DNA of 42,664 nucleotides from assembly GCA_028749255.1 (NCBI GenBank), contig JAQTYE010000004.1, positions 1 through 42,664 of the forward strand. Reading direction: 5' to 3'. A program made the position numbers and the translations under genes. Positions 8,138 to 18,060 of the stretch are shown in pieces (within the stretch, counting starts at the first letter, position 1; each line of letters begins with the position of its first letter). This stretch comes from Paracoccaceae bacterium (GTDB taxonomy: Bacteria > Pseudomonadota > Alphaproteobacteria > Rhodobacterales > Rhodobacteraceae). The notes under the pieces were generated by a model. It ran no database searches and was not told the DNA's origin. It saw only the letters and a list, made by a program, of their open reading frames with translations.

Positions 8138-9430
8138 TCACAGGTTCGGATACAGCGGGAAGCGCGCGCAAAGGGCGGCGACTTCGGCGCGAACTTCGGC
8201 TTCGGCGGCGTCGTTGTCATCCTCGCCATTCGCGGCCAGACCATCGACAACCTTGACGATCATCCGCGCGATCTGACGGAATTCTTCTTCCTTGAAGCCG
8301 CGGGTGGTGCCGGCGGGCGTGCCCAGACGGATCCCCGAGGTCACGGTCGGTTTTTCCGGGTCAAACGGGATGCCGTTCTTGTTGCAGGTGATGTGGGCGC
8401 GGCCGAGCGCCTTGTCGGTCGCGTTGCCCTTCACGCCTTTCGGGCGCAAATCGACCAGCATCACATGGGTGTCGGTGCCGCCGGTGACGATATCAAGGCC
8501 ACCTTTCATCAACTCATCGGCCAGCGCTTGCGCATTGGCGATGACCTGCTTGGCATAGACCTTGAATTCGGGACGCAGCGCTTCACCGAACGCCACGGCT
8601 TTCGCGGCGATCACATGCATCAGCGGCCCGCCCTGAATCCCCGGGAAGATGGCCGAGTTCACCTTTTTGGCGATTTCCTCGTTGTTGGTCAGGATCATCC
8701 CGCCGCGCGGCCCGCGCAGGGTTTTATGCGTCGTGGTGGTCGCCACGTCGGCATAGGGGAAGGGCGAGGGGTGTTCGCCGCCCGCAACCAGACCGGCAAA
8801 GTGGGCCATGTCCACCATCAGATAGGCGCCGACCTCATCCGCGATTTCGCGGAATTTGGCAAAGTCGATCTGACGCGGAATGGCCGAGCCACCGGCGATG
8901 ATCAGCTTGGGCTGATGCTCGACCGCCAGCGCGCGCACTTCGTCATAGTCGATGCGGCTATCTTGCTTGCGCACACCGTATTGCACGGCGTTGAACCATT
9001 TGCCCGACTGGTTGGGGGCCGCACCGTGGGTCAGGTGACCGCCCGAGGCCAGGTTCATCCCCAAAATGGTGTCGCCCGGTTTCACCAGCGCCTGGAACAC
9101 GCCCTGGTTGGCCTGCGATCCCGAATTCGGCTGCACGTTGGCGAACTCACAGCCAAACAGCTGTTTCGCGCGCTCGATGGCCAGCGTTTCGGCCACGTCC
9201 ACGAACTGGCAGCCACCGTAATAGCGTTTGCCCGGGTAGCCTTCGGCATATTTGTTGGTCATCACCGAGCCCTGCGCTTCCATCACGGCGGCAGAGACAA
9301 TGTTCTCCGAGGCGATCAGCTCGATCTCGTCGCGCTGGCGGCCAAGCTCGTTCTGGATCGAGCCAAAGAGTTCCGGGTCACGGGTGGCAAGGCTTTCGGT
9401 GAAAAAGCCTTCGTCGCGTTGGGCGGTCAT
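8138..9430 (-). CDS. glyA: Serine hydroxymethyltransferase
   Basis: A 430-residue PLP enzyme that interconverts serine plus tetrahydrofolate with glycine plus 5,10-methylene-THF, the main source of one-carbon units; it also supplies the serine cycle in methylotrophs. Key motifs are [48 protein letters not shown] and the PLP-lysine motif [14 protein letters not shown] (Lys236). Length and motif order match bacterial GlyA throughout. The ATG follows TGAGGAGACGCCC, a good ribosome binding site. It is monocistronic between a terminator and a divergent nadK. No riboswitch was recognised in its 168-bp upstream region. Confidence 0.97.
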   Translation of the reverse strand: MTAQRDEGFFTESLATRDPELFGSIQNELGRQRDEIELIASENIVSAAVMEAQGSVMTNKYAEGYPGKRYYGGCQFVDVAETLAIERAKQLFGCEFANVQPNSGSQANQGVFQALVKPGDTILGMNLASGGHLTHGAAPNQSGKWFNAVQYGVRKQDSRIDYDEVRALAVEHQPKLIIAGGSAIPRQIDFAKFREIADEVGAYLMVDMAHFAGLVAGGEHPSPFPYADVATTTTHKTLRGPRGGMILTNNEEIAKKVNSAIFPGIQGGPLMHVIAAKAVAFGEALRPEFKVYAKQVIANAQALADELMKGGLDIVTGGTDTHVMLVDLRPKGVKGNATDKALGRAHITCNKNGIPFDPEKPTVTSGIRLGTPAGTTRGFKEEEFRQIARMIVKVVDGLAANGEDDNDAAEAEVRAEVAALCARFPLYPNL

Positions 9431-9598
9431 GGGCGTCTCCTCAAAGGGTCATCGCCGCCCGTTTATCGCAGAAATTCCAGGGCAGGAAGCGCTCAAAACG
9501 ACCAAAAGGCAATTTGGCGCGGCACAAGGGCGCCGCGATTGGTGCTTGTGTTTCCTATCGGCGCTTGCCACACCTTTGGGGAAACCAAGGGTGCGGGC

Positions 9599-10360
9599 GT
9601 GAACAAACCGAACCATATCCATTTTGCGGCCTCGGGCAGCGAGATTGCACAGGACGCGAAGGCGGATCTGATTGCGCGTTACGGGCAGGTGCCGCGCTAT
9701 GCGGCTGATGTGATCGTGGCATTGGGCGGCGATGGCTTCATGTTGCAATGTCTGCATGACGGGTCCGGCCTGCCGGTTTACGGCATGAACCGCGGCACCG
9801 TCGGTTTTCTGATGAACGATTATTCCCCCGAGGATCTGCCCGCGCGGTTGGCCGCTGCCGAAGAGGCGCTGATCAACCCGCTGGCGATGCGCGCGCAAAC
9901 CGCCGACGGGCGGATGCACGAGGCCCTGGCGATCAACGAGGTGGCGCTGCTGCGCGCGGGGCCGCAGGCGGCCAAGCTGCGGATTTCGATCAATGGCAAG
10001 GTGCGGATGCCCGAATTGCTGTGCGACGGGGCGATCCTGTCCACACCGGCCGGGTCCACCGCCTATAACTATTCGGCGCATGGGCCGATCCTGCCGATCG
10101 GGTCTGATGTGCTGGCGCTGACCGGCATCGCCAGTTTCCGGCCCCGGCGCTGGCAAGGCGCGATCCTGCCGCGCAGCGCGGTGGTGCGGTTCGATGTGCT
10201 GGAGGCCGAAAAGCGCCCGGTGATGGCCGATGCCGACAGCCGTTCGGTCAAGCCGGTGATCTGGGTCGAAATCCGTTCGGAACCCTCGGTCAGCCATCGG
10301 ATATTGTTCGACCCGGGCCATGGTCTGGAAGAACGGCTGATGAGAGAACAGTTTTCCTGA
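9599..10360 (+). CDS. nadK: NAD kinase
   Basis: A 253-residue cytoplasmic kinase that phosphorylates NAD to NADP. It has the GGDG nucleotide motif in VIVALGGDGFMLQCL (about residues 37-51), the family NE/D segment EALAINEVALLR and the conserved CDGAILSTPAGSTAYNYSA block. The proposed start is GTG at 9599, 7 nt after AAGGG (9587-9591); the frame remains open far upstream, but that part lies antisense to glyA and is not coding. The gene is divergent from glyA and converges on the regulator gene with only 4 bp between the stop codons and no hairpin there. Confidence 0.93.
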   Translation: MNKPNHIHFAASGSEIAQDAKADLIARYGQVPRYAADVIVALGGDGFMLQCLHDGSGLPVYGMNRGTVGFLMNDYSPEDLPARLAAAEEALINPLAMRAQTADGRMHEALAINEVALLRAGPQAAKLRISINGKVRMPELLCDGAILSTPAGSTAYNYSAHGPILPIGSDVLALTGIASFRPRRWQGAILPRSAVVRFDVLEAEKRPVMADADSRSVKPVIWVEIRSEPSVSHRILFDPGHGLEERLMREQFS

Positions 10361-10364
10361 TCGC

Positions 10365-11756
10365 TCAGGGCGCTTTCCAGCCTTCGATCTTGCGATACAG
10401 GGTCGAAGGCGCCACGCCCAACTCACGCGCCGCACGCGGCACCGATCCGCCCTGACGTGCCAGCGCATCCTCGATCACCATCCGCTCGATTTCCGCCAGC
10501 GTGCGCCCGGCCAGCGCGGGCAGGCCGGGCGCGGGCGGTTCGGGGGCCGTATCGACGCGGGCCATTTGCGACAGGTCTGCGGGCAGCATGGTGTCGGTCA
10601 GTTCGGCGCCGTCATGCATCACGATGGCCGAGCGGAGCACATTCATCAGCTGGCGCACGTTGCCCGGCCAATCCTGCGCGCGCAACACGGCTTCGGCCTG
10701 CGGGCTGATCGCGCGAAAACTGCGCGCTTCAAGCATCGCGTAATGACGCAGCGCGGCATGGGCCAGCGCGGGAATATCCTGACGACGGGCGCGCAGCGGT
10801 GGCATGTGGATCGGCACGACATGCAGGCGATAATACAGATCTTCGCGCAGGCGCCCCTCGCGCACCGCTTGCAAGGGCGGCAAGCTCGAGGCGCTGATGA
10901 TGCGAATATTGACCTTGCGCGGTTCGGCGGCGCCCAGTGGACGGATCTGCGCGGTTTGCAGGAAACGCAGCAATTTGGTTTGCAGCCCGGGGTCGAGCCC
11001 GCCGATTTCATCCAGAAACAGCGTGCCGCCATCGGCCAGCAGGGCCGCGCCCGGTTTGTCGGTGACCGCGCCGGGAAACGAGCCGCGCAAATGGCCGAAG
11101 ACCTCGGATTCAAGCCGGTCCACGGGAACCGCGCCGCAATCGAGGGTGATGAACGGCGCACTGGCACGCGGCGACAGCGCATGGATCGACTGCGCGCACA
11201 TTTCCTTGCCGGTGCCGCTTTCGCCGGTGATGAAGACCGGCGCCATCGACCGCGCGGCCGAGCGGATCCGGGTGTAGACGGCCTGCATCGGTTCGGAATC
11301 GCCAATGAAATCGCCCATCGGGTGGCGGGTTTGCGCGGCATCCGGCGGCAGCGCCAGTTGCGCGGCCTGACGCGCGTTTTCGATCGCCGCCATCAGACGG
11401 GCTTCGTTCACCGGTTTGACCAGAAAATCCTGCGCCCCCGCCCGCATCGCGGCCACCGCCCGGTCGATCGAGCGGTCGGCGGTGATCACCACGATCGCCG
11501 TGCCCGGGCGCAGCGCCAGCATATCGGCCAGCAATTCGATCCCGTCGCGGTCGGGCAGCATCAGGTCCAGCAGCACCACCGAGGCGCCATATTCGCCAAA
11601 CAGCGCCAGCCCCTCGGCGGCGGTCGCAGCGGACAGCACGGTGCGCCCGAGGCCGCGCAGATGCGCCTCATAAATCGCCCGCAGGCTCGAGGTGTCCTCG
11701 ACCAGCAAGATGTCCGGGGCCGGGCCCGGATCGGGGCGCAACGTCGGGCCGATCAT
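10365..11756 (-). CDS. NtrC-family response regulator with non-canonical GSFPGA loop
   Basis: A 463-residue regulator with REC, AAA+ and Fis-type helix-turn-helix domains. The receiver has the phospho-acceptor Asp64 (VVLLDLMLPDRDG) and Lys114. The AAA+ core has Walker A GESGTGKE (178-185), Walker B GGTLFLDEIGG (about 243-253) and the arginine-finger region REDLYYRL. The HTH is SVPRAARELGVAPSTLYRKI. The sigma54-contact GAFTGA loop is replaced by GSFPGA (225-230), losing the Thr normally needed to engage sigma54. It may therefore act with another sigma factor, as is known for Rhodobacter capsulatus NtrC. The ATG overlaps the kinase stop (ATGA, 11753-11756), so the pair is translationally coupled and should be cognate partners. 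Confidence 0.9.
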   Translation of the reverse strand: MIGPTLRPDPGPAPDILLVEDTSSLRAIYEAHLRGLGRTVLSAATAAEGLALFGEYGASVVLLDLMLPDRDGIELLADMLALRPGTAIVVITADRSIDRAVAAMRAGAQDFLVKPVNEARLMAAIENARQAAQLALPPDAAQTRHPMGDFIGDSEPMQAVYTRIRSAARSMAPVFITGESGTGKEMCAQSIHALSPRASAPFITLDCGAVPVDRLESEVFGHLRGSFPGAVTDKPGAALLADGGTLFLDEIGGLDPGLQTKLLRFLQTAQIRPLGAAEPRKVNIRIISASSLPPLQAVREGRLREDLYYRLHVVPIHMPPLRARRQDIPALAHAALRHYAMLEARSFRAISPQAEAVLRAQDWPGNVRQLMNVLRSAIVMHDGAELTDTMLPADLSQMARVDTAPEPPAPGLPALAGRTLAEIERMVIEDALARQGGSVPRAARELGVAPSTLYRKIEGWKAP

Positions 11757-13288
11757 GGGGTTGGGCCCTCGCGGCGGACGGTTTCCTTGGTGGCGAAGTG
11801 GATCAGCCGGTCAACATGCGACAGCACCGCGCGCCCGAGGGCCTCGATCCCGGAACGGTTGCGCGCATGGGCAGCGGAATTGAGCGCTTCGGCCTGCTTT
11901 TGCAGCTGCTCGGCGCCGACGGCCCCGGAAATCGCGATCAGCACATGGGTGTCAGCGCGGATTGCGTCGAAATCGGGCTTCGACAGGGCGGTGACGAGCC
12001 CGCGTTCGATCCGGGCCAGATCGGCGATCAGGCGCGACAGCAGTTCCTGCGCGCCGTCGGGGCCCGCGGCCTCCATCAACTGCGCGAACAGCACATTGTT
12101 CAGTTCGGCGGCGTCGCAGGCGGGCAGTGCCATGCCGGGGCTCATCTCGCGCGCTATCCGGGCCCGCGCCCGGGTGATCGCATGGCTCAACGGCTCTATC
12201 CCGACCAGCGGCTTGGCGACGATGGAATCGGCGCCCGCCGCATAGATCGCCTCGCGGTTGGCACGCAGGACATAGGCGGTGCAGGCGACAATCGGCAGAT
12301 GCGCCGGCGCGCCCTCGCGGGCCCGCAGAACGCGCATCAGTTCCAACCCCGACATGAGAGGCATTTCAATGTCGATGATGGCCAGATCGAAGGGCGTGCG
12401 CTGCAATAGCACCAGCGCCGCGCGGCCATCTGCGGCCAGATCGAAGGTCGCGCCCATCGCCGTCAGCATATGGCCGATGACCGCCTGATTGGTTTCGCTG
12501 TCCTCGGCCACCAACACATGCAGCCCGGTCAAATCGGGCAGCGGCTGGGCGTGGGGCAGCTCGGCGGGGACGGGTCGGCGCACCGGCAGCGCAAGGGTCA
12601 CGCAGGCCCCGCCCTCGGCCCGGTTGACGACCGCAATCGTACCGCCAAGCCGGGCGGTCATATCCTTGGTGATAAACATGCCCAGACCCTGGCCGGGTTT
12701 GTCGCAGCCGGTGTGGCGCGCACCGGGCTGGAACAGCCGCGCCAGCACCTCTGGGGCGAAGCCCGGGCCGTCATCGGTCACCGTGAACCGCATCTCGTCG
12801 CAACTGTCGAGCGTGACCGAAATCCGCACCGCCCCACCGTCAGAATATTTGATCGCGTTCGACAGGATATTGGCCAGCACCCGTTCCAGTGCGATCCGGT
12901 CCAGCACCAGAACCGGCGGCACATCGGGTGCCAGCGCAATTTGCAGATCCAGCGCCTTTTCCTGCGCGCGGGGGGCCCAACGCATTTCCAGGTCATACAG
13001 CAGCCGCGCTACGGGCACCGGCGTGCCTTCGCCCGCGCCGGTCTGTTCGGCGACCAGCAGCAGCCCTTCTTCCAGCAGGCGGGCCATCACCTCGCCCGCG
13101 GCGCGCACGCGTTCAAATTGCAGTCGGGTGTTATCGTCCAGAGAGTCCGGCGCAACCAGCCGCAGCCCGCCGAGAATATCGGAAACCGCGGCGCGAAGGT
13201 CGTGACCCAAAAGCGAGATACGAGCGCGGAGCGCTTGATCTTCAGAGGCGCCCGTAAGGTGGGCCGGTGACTGTATAGATGTATTCAT
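11753..13288 (-). CDS. Soluble hybrid histidine kinase with receiver and Hpt domains
   Basis: A 511-residue cytoplasmic phosphorelay protein. HisKA starts almost at the N-terminus with His29 in LLGHDLRAAVSDI. The HATPase_c domain (about 90-240) has N-box ILSNAIKYSD, G1 TDDGPGF and G2 GQGLGMF. The receiver (about 255-375) has acidic AEDSETN, Asp306 in IIDIEMP and Lys359. The C-terminal 120 residues look like an Hpt domain, with His448 in DTHVLIAISGAVGAEQL, where Ile replaces the usual Lys after the His. There is no transmembrane or PAS/GAF sensor, so input must come from a partner protein or the kinase core itself. A GGGAAAGG site 7 nt before the ATG supports the start. It is coupled to the downstream regulator; His-Asp-His-Asp relay is inferred. 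Confidence 0.9.
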   Translation of the reverse strand: MNTSIQSPAHLTGASEDQALRARISLLGHDLRAAVSDILGGLRLVAPDSLDDNTRLQFERVRAAGEVMARLLEEGLLLVAEQTGAGEGTPVPVARLLYDLEMRWAPRAQEKALDLQIALAPDVPPVLVLDRIALERVLANILSNAIKYSDGGAVRISVTLDSCDEMRFTVTDDGPGFAPEVLARLFQPGARHTGCDKPGQGLGMFITKDMTARLGGTIAVVNRAEGGACVTLALPVRRPVPAELPHAQPLPDLTGLHVLVAEDSETNQAVIGHMLTAMGATFDLAADGRAALVLLQRTPFDLAIIDIEMPLMSGLELMRVLRAREGAPAHLPIVACTAYVLRANREAIYAAGADSIVAKPLVGIEPLSHAITRARARIAREMSPGMALPACDAAELNNVLFAQLMEAAGPDGAQELLSRLIADLARIERGLVTALSKPDFDAIRADTHVLIAISGAVGAEQLQKQAEALNSAAHARNRSGIEALGRAVLSHVDRLIHFATKETVRREGPTP

Positions 13289-13393
13289 GATGAAACCTTT
13301 CCCGGATCATCCCGGGTGTGCGGTTCCATTGCAAGCTGTGCGTGACGAATGCCGCGTATTTTACTCGAATACAAAGTAACGCAGGGGAACGGT

Positions 13394-13425
13394 CGGGGCG
13401 GAAAGCGAAAACGGTTTCCGCCCCG
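13394..13425 (-). terminator. Hairpin terminator after prpE
   Basis: CGGGGCGGAAA (13394-13404) is the exact reverse complement of TTTCCGCCCCG (13415-13425), an 11-bp stem with a 10-nt loop. No T-run follows on the minus strand, so termination may be partial and some prpE transcripts could continue into the kinase gene. Confidence 0.55.
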
Positions 13426-13437
13426 GTAACATGGGCG

Positions 13438-15330
13438 TCAGGCTGCCGGGAAGCCCAGCTTTTTCAGGGCCACGGTGATCTCGTCAAGAATCGCCGGATC
13501 GTCGATTGTGGCAGGCATCTTGAACGGTTTGCCATCGGCGATGGCCACCATCGTGCCCCGCAGGATTTTGCCCGAGCGGGTCTTCGGCAGGCGGTCCACG
13601 ACACAGGCCAGCTTGAACGCCGCAACCGGGCCGATCTGGTCACGCACCAGTTTCACACAATCCTTGACGATATCAGCCTCGGAACGGGTGCAGCCCTTGT
13701 TCAGGCACACAAAGCCCAGCGGCTGCTGGCCTTTCAGGGTGTCCGAAATCCCGATCACCGCGCATTCCGCAACATCGGGGTGGCTGGCCAGAACCTCTTC
13801 CATCGCGCCGGTGGACAGGCGGTGGCCCGCGACGTTGATCACGTCATCGGTGCGCGCCATGATGTAGACATAGCCGTCTTCATCCAGATAGCCCGCGTCG
13901 CCGGTTTCGTAATATCCGGGGAAATGCTCAAGATAGCTTTTCTTGAAACGTGCCTCGGCGTTCCACAGCGTCGGCAAGGTGCCGGGCGGCAGCGGCAGCT
14001 TGATCACGATGGCGCCCAGTTGGCCGGGCTCTACCGGGTGGCCGCCTTCGTCCAGAACCTGCACATCATAGCCCGGCATCGGCACGGTGGGGCTGCCGAT
14101 CTTGGTCGGCAGTTCTTCGATGCCGATCGGGTTGGCCGCAATGGCCCAGCCGGTTTCGGTTTGCCACCAGTGATCGACCACCGGCACGCCCAGATGGTCT
14201 TGCGCCCATTTCACGGTGTCCGGGTCGGCGCGTTCGCCTGCCAGAAACAGCGCCTGCAGGTCATGCAGCTTGTAGCGCTTGATCCACTCGCCGGTCGGGT
14301 CTTCGCGCTTGATCGCGCGCAGCGCGGTGGGGGCGGTGAAGAACGACTTGATGCGGTGGTTCTGGATTATACGCCAGAACACGCCGGGGTGGGGCGTGCC
14401 CACCGGCTTGCCCTCGAACACCACGGTGGTGGCGCCCGCGATCAGCGGCCCATAGCAGATATAGCTGTGGCCCACGACCCAACCCACATCGGATGCGGCC
14501 CAGAACCTGTCGCCCGCCTCGATGTTGTAGATGTTCTTCATCGTCCAGCTGAGCGCCACCAGATGGCCGCCGGTGTGACGCACGACGCCCTTCGGCTGGC
14601 CAGTGGTGCCCGAGGTATAGAGGATATAGGCCGGGTGATTGCCCTCGACCGGGACGCAGGCGGCGGGCTTCACGCCGTATTGGAAGCCGTGCCAGCTGAA
14701 ATCGCGGCCCTCGATCAGTTTCGCCACTTCCTGTTCGCGTTGGAAGATGACGCAGAATTCAGGCTTATGCTCGGCCTGATCAATGGCCGCGTCCAGCAGC
14801 GGTTTGTAATGCACCACGCGGTTGGGCTCCAACCCGCAGGAGGCCGCGATGATCGCCTTGGGCGTGCAGTCGTCAATCCGCACGGCCAGCTCATGCGCGG
14901 CAAAGCCGCCGAACACGACCGAATGCACCGCGCCCAGACGGGCACAGGCCAGCATCGCTTCCAGCGCTTCGGGGATCATCGGCATGTAGATGATGACGCG
15001 GTCGCCCTTTTCGACGCCGCGCATGCGCAGCGCACCGGCCAGACTGGCAACGCGGGTTTGCAGTTCCTTGTAGGTGATGCCCTTGGTCGAATGGGTGATC
15101 GGGCTTTCGTGCATGATGGCGATCTGATCGCCGCGCCCGGCCTCGACATGGCGGTCCACGGCGTTCCAGCAGGTGTTGACCATGCCGTCCGAGAACCATT
15201 CATACATCGGCGGATTTTCATCAAACAGCGCCTTCGACGGCTGCGTGTCCCAGTCGATCGCTTCGGCCGCCTGCATCCAGAACCCGTTCGGGTCTGCTTT
15301 CCAGGCGGAGTAGACCTTATCGTACCCCAT
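13438..15330 (-). CDS. prpE: Propionate--CoA ligase (propionyl-CoA synthetase)
   Basis: A 630-residue ANL-superfamily enzyme that makes propionyl-CoA from propionate, ATP and CoA through an acyl-AMP. It has the P-loop YILYTSGTTGQPKGV, the A5 region WWQTETGWA, the hinge YYETGDAGYLDEDGYVYIMA and the A10 catalytic Lys in PKTRSGKILRGTM, a possible site of regulatory lysine acetylation. The segment VVRHTGGHLVALSWTMKNIY and the 630-residue length match PrpE/ACSS3 better than AcsA (about 650 aa). GGAGGAGG lies 6 nt before the ATG. TTTGCAAA-like boxes 94-200 bp upstream suggest control by a short-chain fatty acyl-CoA regulator. Acetyl-CoA synthetase is the main alternative. Confidence 0.9.
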   Translation of the reverse strand: MGYDKVYSAWKADPNGFWMQAAEAIDWDTQPSKALFDENPPMYEWFSDGMVNTCWNAVDRHVEAGRGDQIAIMHESPITHSTKGITYKELQTRVASLAGALRMRGVEKGDRVIIYMPMIPEALEAMLACARLGAVHSVVFGGFAAHELAVRIDDCTPKAIIAASCGLEPNRVVHYKPLLDAAIDQAEHKPEFCVIFQREQEVAKLIEGRDFSWHGFQYGVKPAACVPVEGNHPAYILYTSGTTGQPKGVVRHTGGHLVALSWTMKNIYNIEAGDRFWAASDVGWVVGHSYICYGPLIAGATTVVFEGKPVGTPHPGVFWRIIQNHRIKSFFTAPTALRAIKREDPTGEWIKRYKLHDLQALFLAGERADPDTVKWAQDHLGVPVVDHWWQTETGWAIAANPIGIEELPTKIGSPTVPMPGYDVQVLDEGGHPVEPGQLGAIVIKLPLPPGTLPTLWNAEARFKKSYLEHFPGYYETGDAGYLDEDGYVYIMARTDDVINVAGHRLSTGAMEEVLASHPDVAECAVIGISDTLKGQQPLGFVCLNKGCTRSEADIVKDCVKLVRDQIGPVAAFKLACVVDRLPKTRSGKILRGTMVAIADGKPFKMPATIDDPAILDEITVALKKLGFPAA

Positions 15331-15423
15331 AGTGTGCCTCCTCCAAGCTTGCAGGCTTGTTAGGCAGGCTGAAAGATTCCCGCAAGATTGTTACCGCCCG
15401 TAGGGGCATTTTGGCACAAAATA

Positions 15424-15530
15424 TTTGCAGAAATGTGCCGTGCGGTTGCGCAAACTTTTGCAAATAGCCTGAATTTTTACATGATGCGCGTGCCTGTGGC
15501 GCAGTTTGCAAACTTTCGCCTGTTTGCAGG
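15424..15530 (-). promoter_or_regulatory. Cluster of TTTGCAAA-like boxes upstream of prpE
   Basis: Four TTTGCA hexamers lie within 107 bp of the prpE upstream region: TTTGCAGA at 15424, TTTGCAAA at 15457, TTTGCAAA at 15505 and TTTGCAGG at 15523. The second is preceded by TGCGCAAA at 15447-15454, making a near-dyad. The perfect octamer is self-complementary. From memory, the ScfR-family regulator PccR of Rhodobacter sphaeroides binds paired TTTGCAAA boxes at propionyl-CoA assimilation genes, and the related RamB of corynebacteria uses a TTTGCAAA core. The spacing here differs from the 4-bp spacing I recall. Binding is inferred. Confidence 0.6.
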
Positions 15531-15589
15531 GCCGCAAAGGCATCTGCCCCTGCGGCCCTGTCATATCGGTCTTGCGCCCGCTGTGGGGG

Positions 15590-17869
15590 CTAGCCGTAAT
15601 GCGCGACCGGCGTGCCCGCGATGGCCGACATGTTCAGCAGCCCGCGCGCCGTGATCGACGAGGTGACGACATGCGCCTTGTTGCCCATACCCATCAGGAT
15701 CGGCCCGACCTCAAGCCCGCCCGCCTTCATCTTCAGGATGTTGCGCACCCCCGAGGCCGCGTCGTTATTGGCAAAGACCAGCACATTCGCGGTGCCTTCA
15801 AACCGCGCATCGGGCAGCAGCCGTTCGCGCGTCGCCTGATCAAGCGCGGCATCGACGTGCATCTCGCCTTCGAACGCGAAATCGACCTCGCGCTGTTCCA
15901 GCAGCACCATCGCCGCCCGCATCCGCCGCCCCGAGTCGCTGTCGAGGTTGCCAAATTGCGAATGGCTGCACAGCGCCACCTTGGGCACCAGGCCGAAACG
16001 GCGCACATGGCGCGCAGCGCCGATCACGGTTTCCATGATCTGCTCGGGTGTCGGTTCGGGGTGCACATGGGTGTCGGCGATGAACAACGGCCCGTCTTCC
16101 AAAATCATCAGGCTCAGCGCACCGACCGGGTGCAGCCCGCCGCGCGCCAGCACTTGCCGGACATAGTTCAGGTGCCACAGATATTGCCCGAAGGTGCCGC
16201 AGATCAGGCTGTCGGCCTCGTCGCGGTGCACCATGATCGCGCCGATCGCGGTGGTGTTGGTGCGCATGATCGCGCGCGCCAGATCGGGCGTCACGCCGCG
16301 GCGTGCCATCAGCCGGTGATAGGTTTCCCAATAGTCGCGATAGCGGGGGTCGTTTTCGGGGTTCACGATCTCGAAATCGGTGCCTGGTCGGATGGGCAGG
16401 CCCGCGCGTTCGCAACGTGCCGCGATCACGTCGGGACGGCCGATCAGGATCGGGCGGTCGGTGGTTTCCTCGATCATGCCGTTGGCGGCGCGCAGCACGC
16501 GTTCATCCTCGCCTTCGGCGAAAACGATGCGGCGGCTGACGGTGGCGGCGGCTTCGAACACCGGGCGCATCAGCAGCGCCGATTTGAAGACCGAGCCGTC
16601 GAGCTTGCGTTTATAGACATCCAGATCGTCGATGGTGCGGGTGGCCACCCCGGTTGCCATCGCGGCCTTGGCCACCGCCTTGGCGACGGTGCCGATCAGC
16701 CGTGGGTCAAACGGTTTCGGGATCAGGTAATCCGGCCCGAAGGTCAGCTTTTCGCCGCGATAGGCCGCCGCCGCCTCGGCCGAGGTGGTGGCCCGCGCCA
16801 GCGCCGCGATGCCCTCGATGCAGGCGATCTGCATTTCGTCGTTGATCGTCGTGGCCCCAACGTCCAGCGCCGCCCGGAAGATGAACGGAAAGCACAGCAC
16901 GTTATTGACCTGATTGGGGAAATCGCTGCGCCCGGTGGCGATGATCGCATCGGGGGCGACCGTGCGCACCGCATCGGGCAGGATTTCCGGCGTCGGGTTG
17001 GCCAGCGCAAAGACAATCGGGCGCGGGGTCATTTTCGCCACCATTTCAGGTGTCAAAACGCCCGGGCCGGACAGGCCCAGGAACATGTCGGCACCGCCGA
17101 TCACCTCATCCAGCGTGCGCTTGTCGGACGCTTGCGCATAGGCCGCCTTTTGCGGGTTCATGTCCAACTCGCGGCCCGCATAGACCAGCCCGTGCACATC
17201 ACACAGCCAGACGTTCTCGCGTTTCACGCCCAGTTTCAGCAACATGTTCAGACAGGCGATCCCCGCCGCCCCGCCGCCGGTCGAGACGATCTTGATATCT
17301 TCGAAAGTCTTGCCCGCAATGCGCAGCGCATTGGTCGCCGCAGCGCCCACCACGATGGCGGTGCCATGCTGGTCATCGTGGAACACCGGAATATTCATCC
17401 GCTCGCGGCAGATTTTTTCGACGATGAAGCAGTCGGGGGCCTTGATGTCTTCAAGGTTGATCGCGCCGAAGCTGGGTTCCAGGGCGCAGACGATCTCGGC
17501 CAGCTTGACCGGGTCGGGCTCGTCCAGCTCCAGATCGAAACAGTCGATATTGGCGAATTTCTTGAACAGAACCGCCTTGCCTTCCATCACCGGCTTTGAC
17601 GCCAGAGGGCCGATATTGCCCAGGCCCAGCACGGCGGTGCCGTTGGTCACCACCGCCACCAGATTGCCGCGCGCGGTATAGCGGGCGGCATCGGCGGGAT
17701 TGGCCTTGATTTCCATGCAGGCCTCGGCCACGCCCGGGGAATAGGCGCGGCTCAGGTCGCGCCCGTTGGCCAGCGGTTTTGTGGCGCGGATCTCGAGCTT
17801 CCCGGGCTTGGGGAATTCGTGGTAATCCAGCGCCGGATGACGCGCGGTGTCGTGCCGTGGCTCGTCCAT
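15590..17869 (-). CDS. maeB: NADP-dependent malic enzyme fused to phosphotransacetylase-like domain
   Basis: A 759-residue MaeB-type enzyme that converts malate to pyruvate plus CO2, supplying pyruvate and NADPH when growth is on TCA-cycle-feeding substrates. The N-terminal malic-enzyme part (about 1-430) has [17 protein letters not shown], the catalytic-region [20 protein letters not shown] and the Rossmann [17 protein letters not shown]. The C-terminal part (about 440-759) resembles phosphate acetyltransferase ([35 protein letters not shown]), which in MaeB is regulatory, sensing acetyl-CoA, rather than catalytic. The length is typical of the fusion. It is the gene before prpE on the same strand, but the 259-bp gap contains prpE's own promoter region. 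Confidence 0.95.
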   Translation of the reverse strand: MDEPRHDTARHPALDYHEFPKPGKLEIRATKPLANGRDLSRAYSPGVAEACMEIKANPADAARYTARGNLVAVVTNGTAVLGLGNIGPLASKPVMEGKAVLFKKFANIDCFDLELDEPDPVKLAEIVCALEPSFGAINLEDIKAPDCFIVEKICRERMNIPVFHDDQHGTAIVVGAAATNALRIAGKTFEDIKIVSTGGGAAGIACLNMLLKLGVKRENVWLCDVHGLVYAGRELDMNPQKAAYAQASDKRTLDEVIGGADMFLGLSGPGVLTPEMVAKMTPRPIVFALANPTPEILPDAVRTVAPDAIIATGRSDFPNQVNNVLCFPFIFRAALDVGATTINDEMQIACIEGIAALARATTSAEAAAAYRGEKLTFGPDYLIPKPFDPRLIGTVAKAVAKAAMATGVATRTIDDLDVYKRKLDGSVFKSALLMRPVFEAAATVSRRIVFAEGEDERVLRAANGMIEETTDRPILIGRPDVIAARCERAGLPIRPGTDFEIVNPENDPRYRDYWETYHRLMARRGVTPDLARAIMRTNTTAIGAIMVHRDEADSLICGTFGQYLWHLNYVRQVLARGGLHPVGALSLMILEDGPLFIADTHVHPEPTPEQIMETVIGAARHVRRFGLVPKVALCSHSQFGNLDSDSGRRMRAAMVLLEQREVDFAFEGEMHVDAALDQATRERLLPDARFEGTANVLVFANNDAASGVRNILKMKAGGLEVGPILMGMGNKAHVVTSSITARGLLNMSAIAGTPVAHYG

Positions 17870-18060
17870 AAGGTTCTCCCTGAAACTGGTTTAGCTTTAA
17901 ACTATTTGTTTTGCCGTGGGAATAGGCTGGTCACGCGCGGATCGCAACGGCTGGTTGCGGCCTGTGCATGGCGGGCATGGCCACGCTTGCATCGCGCGCG
18001 CGCCCGGCGCAGGATTGGAAAAACTGAACGGTTGGATAAATCAGGCAGGAGATCCGGGTC

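Noticed and set aside
13318-17599. Long plus-strand frames (13318-15363 and 15506-17599) opposite prpE and maeB
   Set aside because: Both are antisense to clear enzymes, lack motifs and show shadow-frame composition (His/Arg/Gln/Asp runs).
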